This document shows, in pieces, positions 6,255-10,105 of a DNA stretch of 10,105 bases (the stretch's first letter is position 1; each line of letters opens with the position of its first letter). This DNA comes from UBA9337 sp036584565 (GTDB lineage: Bacteria; Patescibacteriota; Minisyncoccia; Moranbacterales; UBA9337), in assembly GCA_036584565.1 (NCBI GenBank), contig JAZHDF010000091.1, forward strand, positions 1-10,105. The letters run 5' to 3'. The notes below the pieces were generated by a model that did no database searches, was not told the origin of the DNA, and was given only the letters and a program-made list of their open reading frames with translations. The position numbers were made by a program, and so were the translations under genes.

Positions 6255-6747
6255 CCCAGTCTGGTAACTAATTATCTAGTTTGCTCGTTTTCTAGTGACC
6301 TTGTCAAATTCTTATTAAAAGTAATAAGTTTATTTAATCTTTTTCCGTTTAATTCATAAGATTCCATTATTTTTTCCACAATCTTCTTCTCATACAAATT
6401 CAAATCAATCAAATATCTTAAATGCACAAGCATTTCATCATTTGATCCAAGCGCTGTCCTAAGAAAATTAATTCTATCTTTAATTGATTTATTCCGCGCA
6501 TATCCTTCAATGATATTCGTAGGAATAGATCTTGAACAACGTCTTATTTGATCTGCGATATCCCTTACCTCAAAAGGAAGTTTTAGGGATATTTTGTGGA
6601 TTATAATAGAAAGTTTATAAGAATTTTTATAAACAATTAAATTTTTAAAAGATTTCTTATCCATGTGGTTAACATTACTTTTAACTTGCATATACAAAGT
6701 CTACCAGAAAACTAGTTTTTTACTAGCCAACCAGTTAACAGACTAGG
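6255..6747 (-). mobile_element. ORF-bearing intervening sequence (IVS) in 23S helix 79
   Basis: The insertion replaces the apex of helix 79 (E. coli about 2206-2216), between TTCTAACCC and GGGAACAGTG on the minus strand. Its ends (6722-6747 and 6255-6280) pair over 26 positions with two mismatches, extending helix 79 into a long duplex. Inner words GTTTTC and GAAAAC extend it further. In known IVSs such as those of Leptospira and Coxiella, RNase III cuts this duplex and leaves the rRNA in pieces. It encodes a four-helix-bundle protein in the rRNA sense. Motifs near 6700-6735 (CCAGAAAACTAG, TACTAGC..CCAGTT) recur in the insertion at 9175-9281. Confidence 0.88.
6272..6664 (-). CDS. Four-helix-bundle protein encoded in the 23S IVS (S23/IVP family)
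   Basis: About 130 residues, counted from MDKKSFKNLIVYK. The family pattern is clear: an N-terminal FKNLIVYKNSYKLS helix, then KLPFEVRDIADQIRRCSRSIPTNIIEG, then a long helical stretch ending in LITFNKNLTRSLENEQTR. These small soluble proteins form four-helix bundles and are related to the Avd protein of diversity-generating retroelements. They are typically coded inside 23S intervening sequences, and their function is unknown. The ATG at 664 of the 6600s (position 6664) is preferred because homology begins there. An ATG at 6691 or TTG at 6697 would add 9 or 11 residues. The last codons and the TAA stop lie inside the 3' arm of the IVS stem, so protein end and RNA fold constrain each other. 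Confidence 0.87.
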   Translation of the reverse strand: MDKKSFKNLIVYKNSYKLSIIIHKISLKLPFEVRDIADQIRRCSRSIPTNIIEGYARNKSIKDRINFLRTALGSNDEMLVHLRYLIDLNLYEKKIVEKIMESYELNGKRLNKLITFNKNLTRSLENEQTR

Positions 6748-7016
6748 GTTAGAATTAAAATAATAACAGGGTGGTATTCCACTGATGACTCTTCCTCAAC
6801 CTGAGTTGAGGCCTCAAAGTCTCCCACCTATTCTCGGCAGCTAGAACCTTAATTCAATGCCAAGCTGTAGTAAAGCTCCACGGGGTCTTTTCGTCTTGCC
6901 GCAGGTAGGGGGCATCTTTACCCCCATTGCAATTTCACCGAGTCCTTCGTTGAGACAGTTCCCCAGTCGTTACACCTTTCATGCGGGTCAGAATTTACCT
7001 GACAAGGAATTTCGCT

Positions 7017-7354
7017 CTTATATGTTAGCTCTATGTCGCCATAGAGAACGGACTATATCTTTCCTCTTTAAATTAATTAAAGTGGAATCAGCATTTTAGT
7101 CTCTGAGGATTTTCCAATAAATTGGAATCTTTCCTGCTGATTGTCTGCACTGATAGCATTTTTACTGATTATAAATAAATTATAATCTAGTAGCTTCAGA
7201 TACTCAGATTTTCCAGCATATAGCTGATTTACATCCCGAAAAAATAATTAATCGGGATAGGCGTTTACTTTTCCTTTGCATTTTTTATATCATAGCTTGT
7301 TTATCTTTACTCTAATCGTCCCAGTTATTCTAATCCCACTTGCGTAGAATCAGA
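7017..7354 (-). ncRNA. Group I intron in 23S rRNA at E. coli position 1931, no ORF
   Basis: The minus-strand 5' exon ends CGTCCTAAGGT and the 3' exon resumes AGCGAAATTCC; joined they restore the invariant CCTAAGGTAGCGAAATTCC. The 338-nt insert ends in G, as group I introns do. Core pairings visible (plus coordinates): P3 7223-7229/7086-7092 (AATCAGC/GCTGATT), P4 7214-7218/7135-7139, P6a 7112-7127, P7 7097-7101/7051-7055 (GACTA/TAGTC), P9 7029-7046 with a GCGA loop, and P2 7252-7258/7233-7239. The R-like CTCAGAGACTAAAA and S-like AAGATATAGTCC elements are classic. AGGU of the exon can pair with GCCU at 7259-7262, giving the expected U.G at the splice site. No homing endonuclease is coded. Self-splicing is expected. 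Confidence 0.93.
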
Positions 7355-8073
7355 ACCTTAGGACGATTATAGTTATCGCCGACGTTCACTGGCGCTTCGG
7401 GAATTGGCGTGAACCGCTTCCGTTAACGTTCCAGCACTGGTCAGGTGTCAGCCCCTATACTTCAGCTTACGCTTTTGCAGAGACCTGTGTTTTAGATAAA
7501 CAGTCGCTAGGGAATCTTTAGCTGCGTCCGGCACAATTAAGTACCGGAAAGACATCTCGCTAACTTACGTCTAGATTTTTTGCCGAGTTCCTTAACGAAG
7601 GTTCTCTCGTTCCCCTTGGGCTACTCGCCCTATCTACCTGTGTCGGTTTTGGTACGATCACATTAATACTAACCTTAGAAGCTTTTCCTGGCACCTTGCT
7701 CGCTACTGTGCGTCATTCCGAAGAACAACTTCCAGCATACTCTTGGGTTTAATGCATGACGGATTTACCTATCATACACCCTTAAGTACGCTACACAAAT
7801 CCAATAATGTGCAGTAGTTACTAAAATGCGTCACTCCATCGAATATTAATGTGGTTACGGAATATTAACCGTATATCCATCGACTACGCCTTTCGGCCTC
7901 GCCTTAGGATCGACTAACCCTGGGATGATTGCCATTGCCCAGGAAACCTTGGATTTTCGGGGTGTGAGGATCTCACTCACATTGCGGTTACTCATGCCAA
8001 CATTCTCACTTCCCTGCGCTCCACCATGGCTCACGCCTTTGACTTCATCGCACAAGGAACGCTCTCCTACCAA

Positions 8074-8245
8074 TCCGTGTGCAACACGGAAACACCAAAT
8101 AACAAATCACGATTTCCAAACAAATAACAATCTTTAAAATAATAAATCACAAACAAATATATGTTTTGAAATTTAGAATTTTGATTTTTGAAATTTATTT
8201 GGTTTTTGGAATTTGGAATTTAGAATTTCTGTGTTACACACAGAG
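8074..8245 (-). other. ORF-less intervening sequence in 23S helix 45
   Basis: The insertion lies between CCGAAGATATGGAC and GGATTGGTAGGAGAGCG on the minus strand, the place of helix 45 (E. coli about 1164-1185), the classical IVS site in Salmonella. Its end arms, 8226-8245 and 8074-8093, pair over about 19 positions once G.U wobbles are allowed. Each arm is also nearly palindromic (CTGTGT-GTA-ACACAG; CCGTGT-TGC-ACACGG). The centre is very AT-rich with repeated words (GGAATTT, AGAATTT, CAAATAACAA) that fold back on each other. No ORF is present. Excision by RNase III-like cleavage is likely. Confidence 0.85.
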
Positions 8246-8930
8246 TCCATATCTTCGGTATCATGTTTAGCCCCGTTACATCTTCGACGCGAAATCTCTA
8301 AGCTAGTGAGCTATTACGCACTCTTTAAAGGATGGCTGCTTCTAAGCCAACCTACTAGGTGTTTAAGAAATTTCACTTCCTTTCCCACTTAACATGAATT
8401 TAGGGACCTTAGATTATGGTCTGGGCTTTTTCCCTTTTGAATCTCGACCTTAGCGCCGATATTCTAACTGCCCGGATAAGAAACAAAAGAATTCGGAGTT
8501 TGGTTGAGCGCTCTACGGCGAACCGCGAGAACTCATCCAGTAGCTCTACCTCCCTTGCTCATTTACCGAACGCTAGCCCTAAAGCTATTTCGGAGAGAAC
8601 CAGCTATCGCCAAGCTCGATTGGAATTTCTCCCCTACGCACAAGTCATCCCCTAACGTTGAACGGTTAGTGGGTGCGGGCCTCCCCCCAATGTTACTTGG
8701 GGTTCACCCTGCTCATGCGTAGCTCGCCTGGCTTCGGGTCTAGTTCATACGACAAATTCGGCGGTTAAGCCTCGCTTTCACTGTGCATATCCCACAGAGT
8801 GATTTATGCAAGCCGTATAAAACTAACTCGTTGGCCCGTTCTACAAAAAGTACGCCATCGCGGTACAAGTACCGCTCTGACTCTTTGTTAACATATGGTT
8901 TCAGATACTATTTCATCTCCCTTATCGGGA

Positions 8931-8969
<39 letters not shown>

Positions 8970-9174
8970 ATCTCGTATAATATTTAGTCTTGGAAGTTAG
9001 TGCTCCCGGATTCAGACAGGGCTTCTCCGACCCCGCCCTACTTGAGAATAATCACGTCATTTTATATTTTTTTTCGCATACAAGGCTGTTACTTTCTATG
9101 GCCACTCTTTCCAAAGTGTTTTACTAAAAAATATAAAGCAACCCCGATTAAACGAGTAAGATTATCTCACAACA

Positions 9175-9281
9175 CCCAATCTGGTTTTCTAGTTTTCTGG
9201 TTTACTAGCTTTCCAGTTGTTATATAAAATTATAACTACCGAAAAACCAGTTTTACCAGCAGACCAGAAAACCAGATTAGG
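9175..9281 (-). repeat. Stem-only insertion in 23S domain I
   Basis: Bacterial 23S usually has a short hairpin between AAACC and GGGTTGT here (near E. coli 270-280). In this gene it is a 107-nt hairpin. The outer 19 positions, CCTAATCTGG.. with ..CCAGATTGGG, pair without mismatch if G.U is counted, and an inner stem GTTATAATTTTATATAAC closes the top. Words shared with the helix 79 IVS (CCAGAAAACTAG, TTTACTAGC..CCAGTT) suggest it derives from the same element without the ORF. Confidence 0.75.
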
Positions 9282-9590
9282 TTTAGACTGTTCCGCTTTC
9301 GCTCGCCACTACTGACGGAATCTCTATTGATTTCTATTCCTCCAGCTACTAAGATGTTTCAGTTCACTGGGTTTGCTTCGTTATCCTATGAATTCAGATA
9401 ACGATTCTTGCTAAAAAACAAGAGGGTTTCCCCATTCGGAAATCCCCGGATCAAAGTTTGCTTGGCAACTCCCCGAGGCTTATCGCAACCTGCTGCGTCC
9501 TTCTTCGCTCATACGAGTCAAGGCATTCTCCATATGCTTAAGTAACCTTTTCTTTTTTTGTTGTCCCACCACCCTTGGGTGGCAGGATAA

Positions 9591-9607
9591 GTTAACAGTT
9601 AATAATC
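9591..9607 (-). other. 5' half of 23S processing stalk
   Basis: Minus-strand GATTATTAACTGTTAAC pairs along its whole 17-base length, with two G.U pairs, with GTTAGCAGTTAATAGTC from 5512-5528 beyond the 3' end of 23S. Five more pairs can be added outward. Such flanking helices are substrates for RNase III in rRNA maturation. The pairing also supports 23S end placement. Confidence 0.8.
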
Positions 9608-9867
9608 ATCTAGACAGAGACTATTAACTAATTTTCCCGTCGCTTATAGGCGACAGGATTTTCTGATAAAATTGCTTTACCTACGCTTAATTTCTCTCGC
9701 TGCATCATTCTTTCTCCGCGATACCGCAAAATGACACAAAAAAATTAAGTCTATTAAGTTTTTAAAGTTCGTTATTCTCATCCACCTCATTATAAGATGG
9801 ACTGAATCACGCGGAAATATTTTTTTACGATTTTTCAATCGAGAAAAAATATTTCGGCGCAATATAA

Positions 9868-9881
9868 CTTTTTAAAGAAAC
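9868..9881 (-). promoter_or_regulatory. boxA-like antitermination motif
   Basis: Minus-strand GTTTCTTTAAAAAG resembles the boxA core (TGCTCTTTAACA) that loads NusB-NusE in rRNA leaders. It lies just after the leader terminator hairpin and before 23S. The match is partial, and the AT-rich setting makes chance matches likely. Confidence 0.35.
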
Positions 9882-9905
9882 AAAAAACCCGTCTTGGAGA
9901 CGAGT
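9882..9905 (-). terminator. Intrinsic terminator hairpin in the 23S leader (possible attenuator)
   Basis: Minus-strand ACTCGTC-TCCAA-GACGGGT forms a seven-bp stem with one G.U, followed by a run of T. It lies about 115-135 bases after the predicted start site and 330 bases before 23S. An alternative pairing uses the same bases: 9931-9942 (ACGGGTGAAACT) with 9900-9910 (AGTTTACTCGT), 11 pairs plus a bulge. The two folds are mutually exclusive. It could also simply end a short RNA of about 135 nt. Confidence 0.7.
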
Positions 9906-10025
9906 AAACTTCAAGCCGAGAAAGCTCTGTAGTTTCACCCGTTTTCGTATTCGATTTTATTTTCTTTTTTTCGCAAAGATATATGTTTTTAATTTTTTAG
10001 CACATACTCTCTCAAACGCTTTCTA

Positions 10026-10054
10026 ATACTAGCAAAGGATTAAAAATATGTCAA
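10026..10054 (-). promoter_or_regulatory. Strong sigma70-type promoter upstream of 23S
   Basis: The minus strand has TTGACA (10049-10054), exactly 17 bases, then TAGTAT (10026-10031). The -35 is perfect and the -10 keeps the key T, A and T positions. Transcription would start near 10019. A 9-bp inverted repeat CAAACGCTT/AAGCGTTTG brackets it at 10053-10061 and 10013-10021, touching the -35 and the start site, which suits an operator. Confidence 0.8.
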
Positions 10055-10105
10055 GCGTTTGCGGAGTAATCCTCTTTAATGCTTTAAAACCCCTATTTTT
10101 CAAGC

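Larger units (their letters stand above)
9551..10018 (-). other. Leader of the 23S-5S unit, no tRNA or protein gene
   Basis: About 470 bases separate the promoter from 23S and contain no recognisable tRNA or ORF. On the minus strand, in order, there is the attenuator-like hairpin pair (9882-9942), a boxA-like motif (9868-9881), and a long AT-rich hairpin at 9810-9860 (GAAATATTTTTT with AAAAAAATATTTC, inner CGATT-GAAA-AATCG). Then come a hairpin at 9781-9801 (TCCATCTT/GAGGTGGA), a hairpin at 9636-9657 (CCTGTCGC/GCGACGGG), the 5' half of the 23S stalk (9591-9607), and a small hairpin CCACCC-AA-GGGTGG at about 9568-9581. Confidence 0.7.

Noticed and set aside
8091..8228. AT-rich repeated words as a CRISPR array
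   Set aside because: The words are short, irregularly spaced, and fold back on each other inside an rRNA insertion. There are no uniform repeats or spacers.
9677..9862. Minus-strand frame of 61 codons in the 23S leader
   Set aside because: It spans leader hairpins, including the long one at 9810-9860, and has no recognisable domain or start signal.
9551..10018. Spacer tRNA genes (Ile/Ala) expected before 23S
   Set aside because: No GTTCGANTC-type T-arm or acceptor stem was found on either strand in this leader.

Overview
The window reads as a low-GC chromosome segment, most likely from a Candidate Phyla Radiation (Patescibacteria/Parcubacteria-type) bacterium. The inference rests on three things: a 23S rRNA gene broken by several insertions, one encoding a four-helix-bundle (S23/IVP-type) protein; AT-rich gene starts with no clear Shine-Dalgarno sequence; and a Bro-N / DUF262-HNH / EcoRI-type methylase set often seen in such genomes. 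The lineage is inferred, not proven. All convincing features lie on the minus strand, so the biological order runs from high to low coordinates.

Right part (about 10105-5247): an rRNA transcription unit holding 23S and 5S but no 16S. A near-consensus promoter (10026-10054) is followed by a leader with a terminator hairpin (9882-9905) that competes with an alternative pairing, then a boxA-like sequence, several hairpins and a 17-22 bp processing stalk around 23S. The 23S gene (about 5598-9550) carries four insertions: a stem-only element in domain I (9175-9281); a 172-nt element in helix 45, the classical intervening-sequence site (8074-8245); an ORF-less group I intron at E. coli position 1931 (7017-7354) whose P3, P4, P6a, P7 and P9 pairings can be written out; and an intervening sequence in helix 79 (6255-6747) coding for a four-helix-bundle protein. 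5S (5285-5403) sits in a 25-bp processing stem and ends in a strong intrinsic terminator (5247-5270). No tRNA gene was seen in the leader or spacer.

Left part (5132-280): five co-directional genes, in transcription order an EcoRI-type adenine methyltransferase, a DUF2130 coiled-coil protein with a PD-(D/E)XK-like motif, a Bro-N protein (preceded by a fragment of a second Bro-N gene), a DUF262-HNH nuclease-like protein, and a small AbrB/MazE-type DNA-binding protein with a tandem repeat before its start. A modification enzyme beside two nuclease-like proteins suggests a restriction-modification or defence cassette without a recognisable EcoRI-type endonuclease. This grouping is inference. The last 260 bases hold a possible 25-residue membrane peptide and a short palindromic repeat.
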